This document shows, one piece after another, positions 24,806 through 34,131 of a stretch of DNA of 48,833 nucleotides. The notes below the pieces were generated by a model, which saw only the letters and a program-made list of their open reading frames with translations, did not search any database and had not been told where the DNA came from. Source of the DNA: Bacteroidaceae bacterium (GTDB taxonomy: Bacteria; Bacteroidota; Bacteroidia; Bacteroidales; Bacteroidaceae). Position 1 is the stretch's first letter. Each line of letters begins with the position of its first letter. The stretch spans positions 1 to 48,833 of the forward strand of contig JAGAYF010000044.1 of the NCBI GenBank assembly GCA_017940605.1. Direction: 5' to 3'. Position numbers and translations under genes: made by a program.

Positions 24806-25951
24806 TTATCCTATTACTTTCTTATAGCAGCGACGGCGCTTATGGGTGCGGCCGTCCAAAAATTTCCACTGGGCCTGGACTTTGTCATTAATCTCCAGTT
24901 CAGGATTGCTCTCTCCCCACTTGTATCCTTTCCTTATATAGATAGGCAACAAGTCAGCAAAGAGCAATGAATTCACACCCTTGCCTTGCAACTCGGGCTT
25001 GACGGCAATCAACAACAGGTCCAGCTGCGGCGCATGCTTCCACTTCAAAGCCTTCAGCAAATGCCACCAACCAAAGGGGAACAACTTGCCATGGGCTTTC
25101 TGCAGGGCCGTACTCATCGACCCCATCGAGATTCCCACAGCCACCAACTCACCAGAATCCTCCTTCTCAATGAGCGTCACCATCTCCAAGTCCAGCACCT
25201 GCAGATACGTCTTGATATATTTGTCTATTTGGGCGCGTGTCATCTCGGAATAGCCGAAAAGCGGTTCATAGGCCTCATTAATCAAATTGAATATCGCATA
25301 CCCGATGCCTGTCTTGCGGATTTCCCTCACGCTTTTCAGTTTTCTGATTCGCAGCCCATAGCGTCGCTTCACTGTATCGGCCACACGCATGTACACTTCG
25401 GGGACTTCCTTGGGCACTTGCAACTTAAACTCCACCCAGTCCACTTCCTTTTCCAACCCCAAGGCCTCCATGTGGCGCGGATAGTAGGGATAATTGTAGA
25501 TGGTGGCCATTGTGCTGATTTGGTCAAAGCCTTCTATCAGCATTCCCTCGGCATCCATGTCGGTAAAGCCCAGCGGGCCTTCCAATGTCTCCATTCCCCG
25601 TTCATGACCCCATGTCTCCACGGTTTCCATCAACTTACGGCTCACGTTCGGGTCGTCTATGAAGTCTATCCACCCAAACCGCACCGCCTTCTTGCCCCAT
25701 TTCTTGTTGGCCTTATGGTTGATGATGGCCGCCACGCGGCCCACTATCTTGCCTTCCTGATAAGCCAGGAAGTAATCGGCCTCGCAAAATTCAAATGCGG
25801 GATTACCCTTGGCGGAAAAGGTGCTGAGCATATCTTCATAGAGGTCGGGAACCGAATACGGATTGTCTTTATACATTTCATAATTGAAACGAATGAACCG
25901 CTTCAGGTCGCCCTTCGTCTGTACTTTCTTGATTATTGTCTCCATCTTCAA
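24806..25951 (-). CDS. GNAT-fold acyltransferase-like protein, function unknown
   Basis: A 381-aa cytoplasmic protein with N-terminal [20 protein letters not shown], a middle [19 protein letters not shown] motif, and a C-terminal [20 protein letters not shown] stretch. The last resembles the acetyl-CoA-binding loop of GNAT enzymes (Q/R-x-x-G-x-G/A). Bacteroidota homologues are usually annotated only as N-acetyltransferase or hypothetical. ATG 25951 and ATG 25945 are both possible starts. It heads the minus-strand block before parE. The upstream palindrome at 25975-25988 suggests a dedicated regulator. Confidence 0.6.
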   Translation of the reverse strand: MKMETIIKKVQTKGDLKRFIRFNYEMYKDNPYSVPDLYEDMLSTFSAKGNPAFEFCEADYFLAYQEGKIVGRVAAIINHKANKKWGKKAVRFGWIDFIDDPNVSRKLMETVETWGHERGMETLEGPLGFTDMDAEGMLIEGFDQISTMATIYNYPYYPRHMEALGLEKEVDWVEFKLQVPKEVPEVYMRVADTVKRRYGLRIRKLKSVREIRKTGIGYAIFNLINEAYEPLFGYSEMTRAQIDKYIKTYLQVLDLEMVTLIEKEDSGELVAVGISMGSMSTALQKAHGKLFPFGWWHLLKALKWKHAPQLDLLLIAVKPELQGKGVNSLLFADLLPIYIRKGYKWGESNPELEINDKVQAQWKFLDGRTHKRRRCYKKVIG

Positions 25952-25974
25952 GCAATTCTGATATATTGGGGACT

Positions 25975-26009
25975 AAGACGGCCGTCTTCCTGCCCCTACT
26001 GCAAAATTA
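25975..26009 (-). promoter_or_regulatory. Promoter with operator-like palindrome upstream of the GNAT-parE block
   Basis: A minus-strand -7 box TAATTTTG lies at 26009-26002. Immediately downstream, near the expected transcription start, is the perfect 14-nt palindrome AAGACGGCCGTCTT (25975-25988), suited to binding a dimeric repressor. It is not followed by a T-run, so it is not a terminator. The rest of the 25952-26253 gap shows only the divergent ompA promoter. Confidence 0.45.
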
Positions 26010-26170
26010 GTTACAAAATTAACAAAATGTATTGAAATACCTGTCATTTTCCCACAAAAAACCTTTCCGCACCCCCTACCATCACATCCCCATGCGGTCC
26101 AATCATAAAAGTCTCAGGCCTTGTTTGACGATAAATAAATTAAATTTCTTTTAAAAAAAGTTCGATTTTT

Positions 26171-26201
26171 TTTGCCGATTCCATCAAAATGCGTACCTTT
26201 G
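26171..26201 (+). promoter_or_regulatory. Consensus promoter of the OmpA-family gene
   Basis: TTTG (26171-26174), exactly 19 nt, then TACCTTTG (26194-26201) is a textbook Bacteroidota promoter, the best in the window. The leader before the ATG at 26254 is about 45 nt. High expression is expected for a major outer-membrane protein. Confidence 0.85.
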
Positions 26202-26253
26202 ACAAAATTTTGCACAACACGACTGATAATAACAATATTATAATTTATAAAAC

Positions 26254-27390
26254 ATGAAAAAACTTAGCTTTTTCCTTTCGCTGGCAGTAGGACTGATGCT
26301 GTGCACGTCAACTGCCAATGCTGCTGCAACAGAAATCGAGGATGACGCTACAACGTCCCACCTGTTCGTAGGTGTGCAGGGCGGTGGCCAGGCAACATTC
26401 TCCAACTATGACTTCAGCAAGATGATCTTGCCCTATGGCGCAGTGTACTTCGGTGGATACTACAACCCCGTCGTGGGTGGACGCCTGCACGCCATGGGTT
26501 ACCGATCCAAGGGTGGTTTCAAGAGTTTGGACCGCTCTTATTACTACAACTACTACACGGCCGATGCCGACTTGCTCATCAATTTGTCCAACTTGTTCTG
26601 GAAAAAGAACCAGCACTTCGCCAATTTGGTACTCATTGGCGGTGTAGGACTGAACTATGCTTGGCACAACCGCGACTTCAAGAACATAATCGCCCAGAAC
26701 CCAGGCTTGCTCCCGCAGGCTTCCGAGTACTGGAAAGGCAGCAACCTGAGTCACAATTTCCGCTTGGGCCTGCAGCTCGACCTGGCCGTCAGCAAGCACA
26801 TCGGCATCAACCTTGAGGCCGACTTCAACAACCTGAACGACAAGTTCAACTCCAAAATGTCCAACAAGTGCGACTGGATGCTCAACGCCGGCGTGGGACT
26901 GAGCTACAAGTTTGCCTACAAGACAAAGAAAGTGGTGCTTCCGCCGCCACCTCCCGCACCTGCACCTGCGCCAGTACCCGCTCCCAAGCCCGCTCCCGCA
27001 CCTGCACCTGCCCCCAAGCCCGAGCCCAAACCCGCTCCCGCACCTGCGCCAGTCGTAAAGACCATCAACGAAAACATCTTCTACGACATTCGCTCATCGG
27101 CAGTACCCCAGAGCGAGTTGAGCAAGGTGGAGAAAGTGGCCAACTTCCTGAAGGAAAACCCCGAAGCCACAGTGGAAATCGTGGGCTATGCTGACAAGAA
27201 GACTGGCAATCCCACCATCAACATGAAGTATTCGCAGAAGCGCGCCAACGACCTCAAGAACATGTTGGTCAACAAGTACGGCATCAATGGCAGCCGCATT
27301 TCGGCCAGTGCCAAGGGCGACACCGTACAGCCTTTTGCCGAGAATGTCAAGAACCGCGTAAGCATCATCAGCGGTACGACTAAGAAATAA
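26254..27390 (+). CDS. OmpA-family outer-membrane porin with Pro/Ala linker
   Basis: A 378-aa protein with a signal peptide ending near NAAA (residue ~25). Residues ~30-225 are an eight-strand-type barrel rich in Tyr/Asn/Gly. A striking Pro-Ala-Lys linker occupies about residues 229-268 (repeats of PAPAPA and PKPAPAP). The C-terminal OmpA/MotB domain binds peptidoglycan: VEIVGYADKKTGNP, then YSQKRANDLKNMLVNKYGI and the final NRVSIISG. It is the major-porin type that ties the outer membrane to the cell wall. It has a consensus promoter and its own terminator, so it is monocistronic. Confidence 0.93.
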   Translation: MKKLSFFLSLAVGLMLCTSTANAAATEIEDDATTSHLFVGVQGGGQATFSNYDFSKMILPYGAVYFGGYYNPVVGGRLHAMGYRSKGGFKSLDRSYYYNYYTADADLLINLSNLFWKKNQHFANLVLIGGVGLNYAWHNRDFKNIIAQNPGLLPQASEYWKGSNLSHNFRLGLQLDLAVSKHIGINLEADFNNLNDKFNSKMSNKCDWMLNAGVGLSYKFAYKTKKVVLPPPPPAPAPAPVPAPKPAPAPAPAPKPEPKPAPAPAPVVKTINENIFYDIRSSAVPQSELSKVEKVANFLKENPEATVEIVGYADKKTGNPTINMKYSQKRANDLKNMLVNKYGINGSRISASAKGDTVQPFAENVKNRVSIISGTTKK

Positions 27391-27420
27391 TCTTCCGGCA
27401 AACACTGCTTGCCACCCCAC

Positions 27421-27458
27421 ATGGGCCGCATGGACACTCGTTCATGCGGCCCATTTTC
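27421..27458 (+). terminator. Terminator of the OmpA-family gene
   Basis: ATGGGCCGCATG (27421-27432) pairs with CATGCGGCCCAT (27443-27454), a perfect 12-bp stem with a 10-nt loop, followed by TTTTC. The stem contains GGCCGCAT, the same octamer as the core box of the phased arrays. Confidence 0.85.
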
Positions 27459-27514
27459 TTGGTTTGCCAAAACGGAGGCCTGACGGGCGGGGGCACGCAC
27501 GAGGCAAGACGCGT

Positions 27515-27613
27515 TTTTTACGCCTTATTCATGGTGTTTTTGCGCCTTGTCCAAAATTTTTCAGGCCGCATCGTCGGTGCTTTCACGCCCCGTTGTCACG
27601 CTCTTGCGCCTTG
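27515..27613 (+). repeat. Phased box array, copy D (5 boxes)
   Basis: Box cores at ACGCC 27520, GCGCC 27542, AGGCC 27563 (core TTTTTCAGGCCGCAT), ACGCC 27585 and GCGCC 27606 are spaced 22, 21, 22 and 21 nt. This is one of the clearest copies. It lies between the ompA terminator and the Ca2+ ATPase promoter. The GC-rich stretch that follows (27614-27770) shows nothing else I recognise. Confidence 0.8.
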
Positions 27614-27814
27614 AGGCCGTTCCCCCACCCGCCGGGCAGGCATCCCCGGGCCGCAACAGGCCATATTGGGCCACCCGCGAAACATTCCACGGCTTCCAGG
27701 GCAAGAGAAAGCCCCTGCCTTTCGCACCAACAGGAAATTCTTTTCCGCTTTACCGTGCCATCTTCGCCCAACTTGCAGTATCTTTGCATTAAAATTGAAG
27801 TTGCCTATTTTTCT

Positions 27815-30424
27815 ATGACTGATAAAAACCATTTCGACTGCGTCGGGCTCACCCAGCAGGAGGTCGAGGAAAGCCGTGCCGCCCACGGAAACAACCGCAT
27901 CACACCGCCCAAACAGACCCCGGCCTGGAAGTTGTATCTTGAGAAATTCAACGACCCCATCATACGCATCCTGCTCATTGCGGCCCTGCTCTCACTGGGC
28001 ATTGGGCTGGTCGAGCATGAGTTTGCCGAGACCATTGGCATCCTGGCGGCCATCCTGCTGGCCACTGGCATTGGGTTCTACTTTGAACTGGATGCCAAGA
28101 AGCGGTTTAACATCCTGAACGCCCTGACAGAGGAAGAACCCGTCGTCGTAATACGCGACGGCCACATAGAAGAAGTGCCCCGCAGCCAGGTTGTCGTGGG
28201 CGACATCGTCGTTCTGGAGCCTGGGTGTGAAGTGCCGGCCGACGGCGAATTGCTGCAAGCCAACCACCTGGAGGTCAATGAAAGCAGCCTGACGGGCGAA
28301 CTGTCAGTGCACAAGACGGTACAGGCGGCCCATTTTGACAACGGCGCAACGTATGCCTCCAACCGCATGCTGCGCTCCACAATGGTCATGGACGGCAACG
28401 GAATCATGCGCGTCGATGCCGTGGGCGACGCAACCGAGTTTGGACACGTGGCCTACGAATCCTCCAAATCGGTGGAAATCAACACACCGCTGCAAAAGCA
28501 GCTCACTAGGCTGGCCGACAGGATTTCCGTCGTCAGCATCATTGTGTCCATCCTCATTTTTGTGGTCTGCACGGCCAACGGCCTGATGAATTACTTTGGC
28601 TGGCTGCCCGCCGGACAGGACACGGACTGGCTTGAGGTGGCAGGAATCGTCTTGCGCAACTTCATGATAGCCGTCACGCTGATTGTCATGGCCGTTCCCG
28701 AGGGCCTGCCCATGGCCATCACGCTCAGCTTGGCCCTCAATATGAGACGCATGCTACGCACCAACAACCTGGTACGCCAAATGCACGCCAGCGAAACGAT
28801 GGGGGCGGTGACAGTCATCTGTACCGACAAGACGGGCACGCTGACACAGAGCCAGATGAGTGTTGCCGACCTGGCCTTTGCCCCCGAGCATGAATCTGTC
28901 CTGCTCGAAGGCATTGCCGCCAACACCACAGCCCACATTGGGACGGACGGACAAGCCATAGGCAACCCCACGGAGTGCGCGCTGCTGCTGTACATGCAGG
29001 CACGTGGGGCTGACTACGCCTCCATGCGCCGCAAGGCGGACATAGTGGAGCAATTGCCCTTCTCCACCGAGCGGAAATACATGGCCACCTGGGTTCGGTC
29101 AAGCCTGCTGGACGGCCAAGCCGTCTACGTGAAAGGCGCGCCCGAGGTAGTCCTAGCCATGTGCCGCATGGACAATGCGTCACTGCAGTCACAGATACAG
29201 AAAAGGCTGGCAGAGTACCAGCAAGCCGCCATGCGGACATTGGCATTTGCCTATCTTTCGCTGGACGGGGAAGACCAGGAGGAATGTACGCTGGAAGACC
29301 TGCTGAAAAAAGGGAACTTGCAATTCTTAGGCCTGGCCGCCATTGACGATCCCGTCAGGCCCGAAGTTCCTGCGGCCGTAGACACCTGTCGGAAGGCAGG
29401 AATACAAATCAAAATCGTGACCGGCGACAACGAAGGCACGACCATCGAGGTGGCACGCCGCATAGGGCTGTGGACAGCCGAAGACGGGGCAGCAAACGCC
29501 ATGACCGGAGCGCGTTTTACCGCGCTCAGCGATGAAGAGGCCTTGAAGCAGATGGGCCAGATCAAGGTGCTGAGCCGCGCCCGCCCCATGGACAAGCAAC
29601 GGCTAGTGCAATTGTTGCAGAGACAAGGCGAGGTCGTTGCCGTCACAGGCGACGGGACCAATGATGCCCCCGCACTGAACCACGCAGAGGTGGGACTCTC
29701 GATGGGTTCGGGTACGCGCGTTGCCAAAGAGGCCAGCGACATCACCTTGCTGGACGATTCCTTCGGCAGCATTGCGACGGCGGTGGAATGGGGACGCTCA
29801 TTGTACAAGAACATCCAGCGCTTCCTGGTCTATCAGCTGACCATCTGCATCACAGCCTTGGTCGTCTCGGCCGTTGGCGCGGTGCTGGGTCACGACATGC
29901 CGCTGACGGTGACGCAGATCCTGTGGATCAACCTCATTATGGACACATTCGCGTCGCTGGCCCTGTCGACGCTGCCCCCAACGCCCAGCGTGATGCAGGA
30001 AAAGCCGCGCCGCGAGACCGATTTCATCATATCGAGGACCATGCTGCGCGTCATTTTGCTGTGCGCCGCGCTGTTCCTGGTCTTTCTCTTTGGAACGATG
30101 TTTTTCCACCGCGCATGGGGCATCTCCAACGAGCGTTACCTGACCATTTTCTTCACGCTGTTCGTCTTGTTCCAGTTCTGGAATTTGCTTAACGTCCGCA
30201 CGGTAGGCGGCAACACGACGGCATTCACCCATTTGGGGCAATGCAAGGGCTTGCTCTTCGTAATGGCGGTCATTCTGGCCGGACAGTTCATCATCGTCCA
30301 GATAGGCGGCAGCGTCTTCCGCACCGTGCCGCTCGCTTGGCAGGACTGGCTGTGGATGCTGGGCGTGTCGTCCTCCGTTCTCTGGATAGGAGAAATCGTG
30401 CGCGCCGTAAAACGTAGATTTTAA
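27815..30424 (+). CDS. Calcium-translocating P-type ATPase (PMCA/P2 type)
   Basis: An 869-aa inner-membrane P2-type ATPase, most likely exporting Ca2+. The ATG at 27815 (MTDKNHFDCVGLTQQE) is chosen because a -7 box TATCTTTG lies at 27779-27786, so upstream in-frame ATGs could not be on the transcript. The N-terminal cation-ATPase segment is followed by the TGEL actuator motif (SSLTGELSVHK), phosphorylation motif ICTDKTGTLT, KGAPEVVL in the nucleotide domain and VTGDGTNDAPALNHAEVG in the hinge. The transmembrane ion-site segment is AVPEGLPMAITL, and M5-M6 contain WINLIMDTFASLALST. Na+ or Mg2+ cannot be fully excluded. Confidence 0.92.
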   Translation: MTDKNHFDCVGLTQQEVEESRAAHGNNRITPPKQTPAWKLYLEKFNDPIIRILLIAALLSLGIGLVEHEFAETIGILAAILLATGIGFYFELDAKKRFNILNALTEEEPVVVIRDGHIEEVPRSQVVVGDIVVLEPGCEVPADGELLQANHLEVNESSLTGELSVHKTVQAAHFDNGATYASNRMLRSTMVMDGNGIMRVDAVGDATEFGHVAYESSKSVEINTPLQKQLTRLADRISVVSIIVSILIFVVCTANGLMNYFGWLPAGQDTDWLEVAGIVLRNFMIAVTLIVMAVPEGLPMAITLSLALNMRRMLRTNNLVRQMHASETMGAVTVICTDKTGTLTQSQMSVADLAFAPEHESVLLEGIAANTTAHIGTDGQAIGNPTECALLLYMQARGADYASMRRKADIVEQLPFSTERKYMATWVRSSLLDGQAVYVKGAPEVVLAMCRMDNASLQSQIQKRLAEYQQAAMRTLAFAYLSLDGEDQEECTLEDLLKKGNLQFLGLAAIDDPVRPEVPAAVDTCRKAGIQIKIVTGDNEGTTIEVARRIGLWTAEDGAANAMTGARFTALSDEEALKQMGQIKVLSRARPMDKQRLVQLLQRQGEVVAVTGDGTNDAPALNHAEVGLSMGSGTRVAKEASDITLLDDSFGSIATAVEWGRSLYKNIQRFLVYQLTICITALVVSAVGAVLGHDMPLTVTQILWINLIMDTFASLALSTLPPTPSVMQEKPRRETDFIISRTMLRVILLCAALFLVFLFGTMFFHRAWGISNERYLTIFFTLFVLFQFWNLLNVRTVGGNTTAFTHLGQCKGLLFVMAVILAGQFIIVQIGGSVFRTVPLAWQDWLWMLGVSSSVLWIGEIVRAVKRRF

Positions 30425-30433
30425 CCTCACAAC

Positions 30434-31084
30434 ATGACACCCATCAAGAATATCATTTTCGATTTCGGCGGCGTACTCTGCGATCTCGACTTCCAAGGAT
30501 GCCTGGAGGGCCTCGTCGGGCTGGGATACCCACGCGAGAAGCTCACAAAGGAGTTTGTAATGACCGGAGTCTTCCAGAAAATGGACCTAGGCACGATTTC
30601 GACCGAGGAGTTCTGGGAGGAACTGCGCCGCACCAGCCACCGCCCCGACGTAGGCGACGAAGAATGGCGCGCCGTATGGAACAGCATTCTCTTGGGAATC
30701 CCAAAACAACGGTACGAAGCACTCAGGGAACTCCGCAAAGGCTACCGCCTCTTTCTTCTCAGCAACATCAGCGACCCGCATTGGGAATACACGGTGCAGA
30801 ACCTGGCACAATACGGCGGGGAGTGCTTCCTGGACTGGTTTGAGCGCGTGTTCCTTTCCTTCCAGATGCATTTGGAAAAACCCGACACCACTATATTTAA
30901 AAAGGTATTGGAAGAAACTGGCATATCCGCGGCGGAAACCCTTTTTGTCGACGACCGCGGTGACAACATCCAAGGGGCGCGGCGCGCCGGCCTCGTGGGA
31001 CTGCAAGCCATCGGCGACGAATGGATTGCCCCGCTGGTGGGAAAAGAACTATACGCAGAGGATTTCAAGAATGAAAGTCATTAA
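30434..31084 (+). CDS. HAD-IA family phosphatase (YihX-like)
   Basis: A 216-aa cytoplasmic HAD hydrolase. Motif I is IIFDFGGVLCDLD (nucleophile Asp10) with the D-x-G form seen in YihX-like sugar-phosphate phosphatases. Motif II is LFLLSNISD, motif III the Lys of LEKPDTTIF, and motif IV FVDDRGDNIQGARRAG. A helical cap follows motif I. It starts 9 nt after the Ca2+ ATPase and overlaps ribF by 14 nt. The adjacency to RibF makes an FMN or other flavin-related phosphatase role conceivable, but this is inference. Confidence 0.85.
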   Translation: MTPIKNIIFDFGGVLCDLDFQGCLEGLVGLGYPREKLTKEFVMTGVFQKMDLGTISTEEFWEELRRTSHRPDVGDEEWRAVWNSILLGIPKQRYEALRELRKGYRLFLLSNISDPHWEYTVQNLAQYGGECFLDWFERVFLSFQMHLEKPDTTIFKKVLEETGISAAETLFVDDRGDNIQGARRAGLVGLQAIGDEWIAPLVGKELYAEDFKNESH

Positions 31085-31997
31085 GAAGAACGCCAAGGCC
31101 CAACTGCCGCCCAATGCCGCCACCATCGGATTCTTCGACGGCGTACACCTGGGCCACCGCCACATTATCGGCCAGGTAAAGCACCTGGCGCAGGAGCGCG
31201 GCCTGCAAACGCTCATCGTCACCTTTACAGAGCATCCGCGCAAGGTGCTGAACTGCGACTACCAGCCCACTCCGCTCAATACGTTCAGCGAAAAGATGGC
31301 CCTGCTGGGCCAATGCGGCGTTGACTACTGCTGTCCACTGGAGTTTGACAAGGAATTGGCACAGACTTCCTCGTACAATTTCATGCGCGACTTCCTAAAG
31401 AACCGCCTCAACGTGCAATTGCTCGTCGTGGGCTACGACAACCACTTCGGCAGCGACCGGAACGCTACTTTCCAAGACTACGTTCGCTACGGAAGACAAC
31501 TGGGAATCGAAGTGGTACAGGCAGAAGAATATCCCCTGGCCGACCAGCGCGTCAGTTCCTCAGCCATTCGGTTCTGCATACAGACCGGCGACGTGGCGAC
31601 GGCGGCCCAACTCCTGGGCTATCCCTATTCCATTACAGGCAAAGTGGTCAAAGGACATCAGCTGGGGGCCAAGATGGGTTTTCCCACGGCCAACATTGAC
31701 CTGCGCAACGTGCATAAAATCCTGCCACGCGATGCCTCCTATGCCGTGCGCGTCCTGCACCACGACCAGGCCTATGCCGGCATGGCCTACATAGGCCGAC
31801 GCCCCACGGTCAGCGCCGAAGGCGAAAGGACGCTTGAGATACACCTGCTCCACTTTGACGGAAACCTGTACGGTCACACCATCAGCGTCCAGTTCATCCA
31901 ACAACTGCGCCCCGAAAGGCGTTTCCACTCGCTGAGCGAGCTTGAGCAGGCCTTACGGCACGACTTGGAAGAAACGGAAAGGATTGTCACGCCATGA
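31071..31997 (+). CDS. ribF: Bifunctional riboflavin kinase/FAD synthetase
   Basis: A 308-aa enzyme converting riboflavin to FMN and FMN to FAD. The ATG at 31071 places the protein start (MKVIKKNAKAQLPPNAATIG) just before the adenylyltransferase motif GFFDGVHLGH, at the family's normal length. The frame is open further upstream inside the HAD gene but carries no conserved sequence there. The FAD synthetase half includes VVGYDNHFGSDR and RVSSSAIR. The kinase half has KVVKGHQLGAKMGFPTANI and the closing FIQQLRPERRF. It overlaps the HAD gene by 14 nt and the CPBP gene by 4 nt, so coupled translation is likely. Confidence 0.95.
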   Translation: MKVIKKNAKAQLPPNAATIGFFDGVHLGHRHIIGQVKHLAQERGLQTLIVTFTEHPRKVLNCDYQPTPLNTFSEKMALLGQCGVDYCCPLEFDKELAQTSSYNFMRDFLKNRLNVQLLVVGYDNHFGSDRNATFQDYVRYGRQLGIEVVQAEEYPLADQRVSSSAIRFCIQTGDVATAAQLLGYPYSITGKVVKGHQLGAKMGFPTANIDLRNVHKILPRDASYAVRVLHHDQAYAGMAYIGRRPTVSAEGERTLEIHLLHFDGNLYGHTISVQFIQQLRPERRFHSLSELEQALRHDLEETERIVTP

Positions 31998-32797
31998 AAA
32001 AGGCGCTGCTGTTTGTCTCGGTCTTCATTGTCGGCCAGTTGTTCGTCTCTTCGGTGGGCGTAGCCGTGTTTTCGCTCATCCAGTCGCTGTCGGGCAGCAC
32101 GGCCGACGGCAGCGACCTGCTCAGCGACCCCTATGTCCTGTCCTTGCTCTCGCTTGTGGCCGACGTGGTCGTGCTGGCTATTGCCTACTTCCTGCTCCGC
32201 ACCTACCGCAAGGAGCCATTCCTCCACTGCCTGCGCCGCTGGGTGGGCGGCAGGCCGCTTGTCCTCATCCTGGTCACTTCAGCGGTGTGCATGTGGGCCG
32301 TCAACCTGGTGTGCGAGGCCATTGACATTCCTGACATGCTGGAAAACCAGTTCCTGTCGCTTTCCCACAACTTCCTGGGCATCTTTCTCATGGCCGTGGC
32401 CGGCCCGTTTGCCGAGGAGTACGTCTTCCGCTACTGCATTGAGGGCTCGCTGCTGAGAAGCAAGCGCTGGGAACGCCACGCCGTCTGGATTTCGGCCCTG
32501 CTGTTCGGCCTGGTGCACTTCAATCCCGCCCAAATCTTTGCCGCCTTCCTGTCGGGCCTGTTCCTGGGCTGGCTCTACCGCCGCACGCGCAGCCTTTGGC
32601 CGCCGTTGCTCTGCCACGTGCTGAACAACAGCATGGCCGTCATGCAGATGCAACTGTTCCCGCCCGACACGACCACGCGCCAACTCATCGGCAGCGACAC
32701 AGCCTACCAGGCCGTCCTCATTGCGACCGTCCTGATGGGAACAGCCCTGCTCATCGGCCTGTTCCGCAAGCTACCCAGGGAAGAAAGTTTTTCCTAA
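31994..32797 (+). CDS. CPBP/CAAX-type intramembrane glutamic protease
   Basis: A 267-aa polytopic membrane protein with about seven hydrophobic segments. The CPBP (Abi/Rce1-like) catalytic motifs are all present: FAEEYVFRYCIEG (EExxxR), FGLVHFN (FxxxH), and CHVLNNSMAV (HxxxN/D). Such proteins are membrane-embedded glutamic peptidases; natural substrates in Bacteroidota are unknown. It overlaps ribF by 4 nt at its start and its stop overlaps the convergent AraC gene by 4 nt. Confidence 0.88.
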   Translation: MKKALLFVSVFIVGQLFVSSVGVAVFSLIQSLSGSTADGSDLLSDPYVLSLLSLVADVVVLAIAYFLLRTYRKEPFLHCLRRWVGGRPLVLILVTSAVCMWAVNLVCEAIDIPDMLENQFLSLSHNFLGIFLMAVAGPFAEEYVFRYCIEGSLLRSKRWERHAVWISALLFGLVHFNPAQIFAAFLSGLFLGWLYRRTRSLWPPLLCHVLNNSMAVMQMQLFPPDTTTRQLIGSDTAYQAVLIATVLMGTALLIGLFRKLPREESFS

Positions 32798-33699
32798 ACC
32801 GCCCTGCGCCGGTATTCCGTGGGGGAAACGCCCACGTTGCGCTTGAAATAGCGGTTGAAGTGCTGGGGATAGGAAAATCCCAGCCCGTAGGCTATCTCCT
32901 TCACCGTCCTGTTCCGGTCAAGCAGGGCATGCTTGGCCAAATCCACTATCTTTCGCTGAATGTACTCCTGCGGCGTGCGCCCCGTCTCGCGCTTCACCAG
33001 GTCGCCAAAATAGTTGGGCGACAGGAAGCACTGTTCCGCCAGGTACTTCACCGAGGGCAGCCCGTCGCGGACGGCCAGGCCCTGGCTGAAGTAGGCATCG
33101 AGCACATCCTCCAGCTTTTCCAGGATGTCCTTGTTGGCCCGCGTGCGCGTGGTAAACTGGCGTTCATAGAAACGCAGGCAGTAATCCAGCAGCAGTTCGA
33201 TGTGCCGGCTCACCAGCCTGAGCGTATGGCCGTCGGCCTGACGGCGCAACTCGTCTGACACTTGGCCCAGCAGGCTGCGGAACAAGTCTCTCTCCTCGTC
33301 ATTCAGGTGAAGGGCCTCGCGCGATGAGTAGGAGAAGAAATGATACTGCCTGATGTTGCGACCCAGCGAAGTGCCGTGTATGAGGTCGGGATGGAACAGC
33401 AGCCCGCAGGCGCGCGGTGCCGACTGGGGCTCATAATGGAAGCTCACCACCTGGCCCGGCGCAAAGCTGACGACCGTTCCTTCCTGGTAGTCATAGGGCT
33501 GACGGCCGTAGATGAGGTCACCGCACTTGGCATCCTTCAGAAAGAGGGCATAGACCCCGTAGCTGAACGTATAGTTGCCCGCAGGGGCATGCTTCTGCGC
33601 CTGCGACGTGTCCACCACCGTCACCAACGGATGGGCCACGGGCAGCCCGTGGATCTGGCAATAGGCCGCCACAGTATCTATCATGATTTTTTTATCCAT
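32794..33699 (-). CDS. AraC-family transcriptional regulator
   Basis: A 301-aa regulator. The N-terminal cupin-like domain includes GTVVSFAPGQVVSFHYE. The C-terminal domain has helix-turn-helix segments (SVKYLAEQCFLSPNYFGDLV and VKEIAYGLGFSYPQHFNRYF) and the usual ending VGVSPTEYRR. This arrangement is typical of short Bacteroidota AraC regulators often beside oxidoreductase genes, but no such gene adjoins here. A -7 box TATATTTG lies at plus coordinates 33718-33725. Start codons at 33699 and 33684 are both plausible. Its target is unknown. Confidence 0.88.
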   Translation of the reverse strand: MDKKIMIDTVAAYCQIHGLPVAHPLVTVVDTSQAQKHAPAGNYTFSYGVYALFLKDAKCGDLIYGRQPYDYQEGTVVSFAPGQVVSFHYEPQSAPRACGLLFHPDLIHGTSLGRNIRQYHFFSYSSREALHLNDEERDLFRSLLGQVSDELRRQADGHTLRLVSRHIELLLDYCLRFYERQFTTRTRANKDILEKLEDVLDAYFSQGLAVRDGLPSVKYLAEQCFLSPNYFGDLVKRETGRTPQEYIQRKIVDLAKHALLDRNRTVKEIAYGLGFSYPQHFNRYFKRNVGVSPTEYRRRAV

Positions 33700-33867
33700 A
33701 GTCTCTTATTCTCAGTGCAAATATAGGTATTTTTTCCGAAAACCGCACAACAGCCCGACCATAATTGCATGTTTCAGCCTGAAACACAGCCCCCAGGCCC
33801 TCTGCCCAGGGAAAGAGGATGCCGACAGCGCGCCTGACCGCCGCCATGGGGCATCAGCGCAAAACAG

Positions 33868-33946
33868 CAAGGCGTAAAAGCCCGGCAAACAAGGCGTGAA
33901 AGGGAGACGAATGCGGCCTGCCAGATTTTCTGCGGGGCGTAAAAAA
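33868..33946 (-). repeat. Phased box array, copy E (4 boxes, minus orientation)
   Basis: On the minus strand the order is TTTTTTACGCCCC (core 33940-33936), GGCAGGCCGCAT (33919-33915), TTTCACGCCTTG (33897-33893) and TTTTACGCCTTG (33875-33871), spaced 21, 22 and 22 nt. It is the only copy in reverse orientation. It lies between the divergent AraC and feoAB genes. The rest of this 33700-34131 gap holds only their promoters (feoAB -7 box TAACTTTG 34094-34101). Confidence 0.78.
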
Positions 33947-34131
33947 CCGAGTTTTCAGCCCCGACGCGCCGCAGCCTCGGCGGCATTTTGGTTTTTAGGT
34001 AGTTGGGCCCATCACGCCCCCAGTTTCCCGCCTGCCGCATACCCAAATTTGGGGATTTTTTCCCGAAACGCTCAGTATTTCAGCCATAAGCGGTAACTTT
34101 GCACTTGGAAACAAAGGTTTCTGCACGGGTC

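Noticed and set aside
26100-26130. CTCAGGCCTTG upstream of ompA as an array remnant
   Set aside because: A single box-like match without phased neighbours, so not distinguishable from chance.
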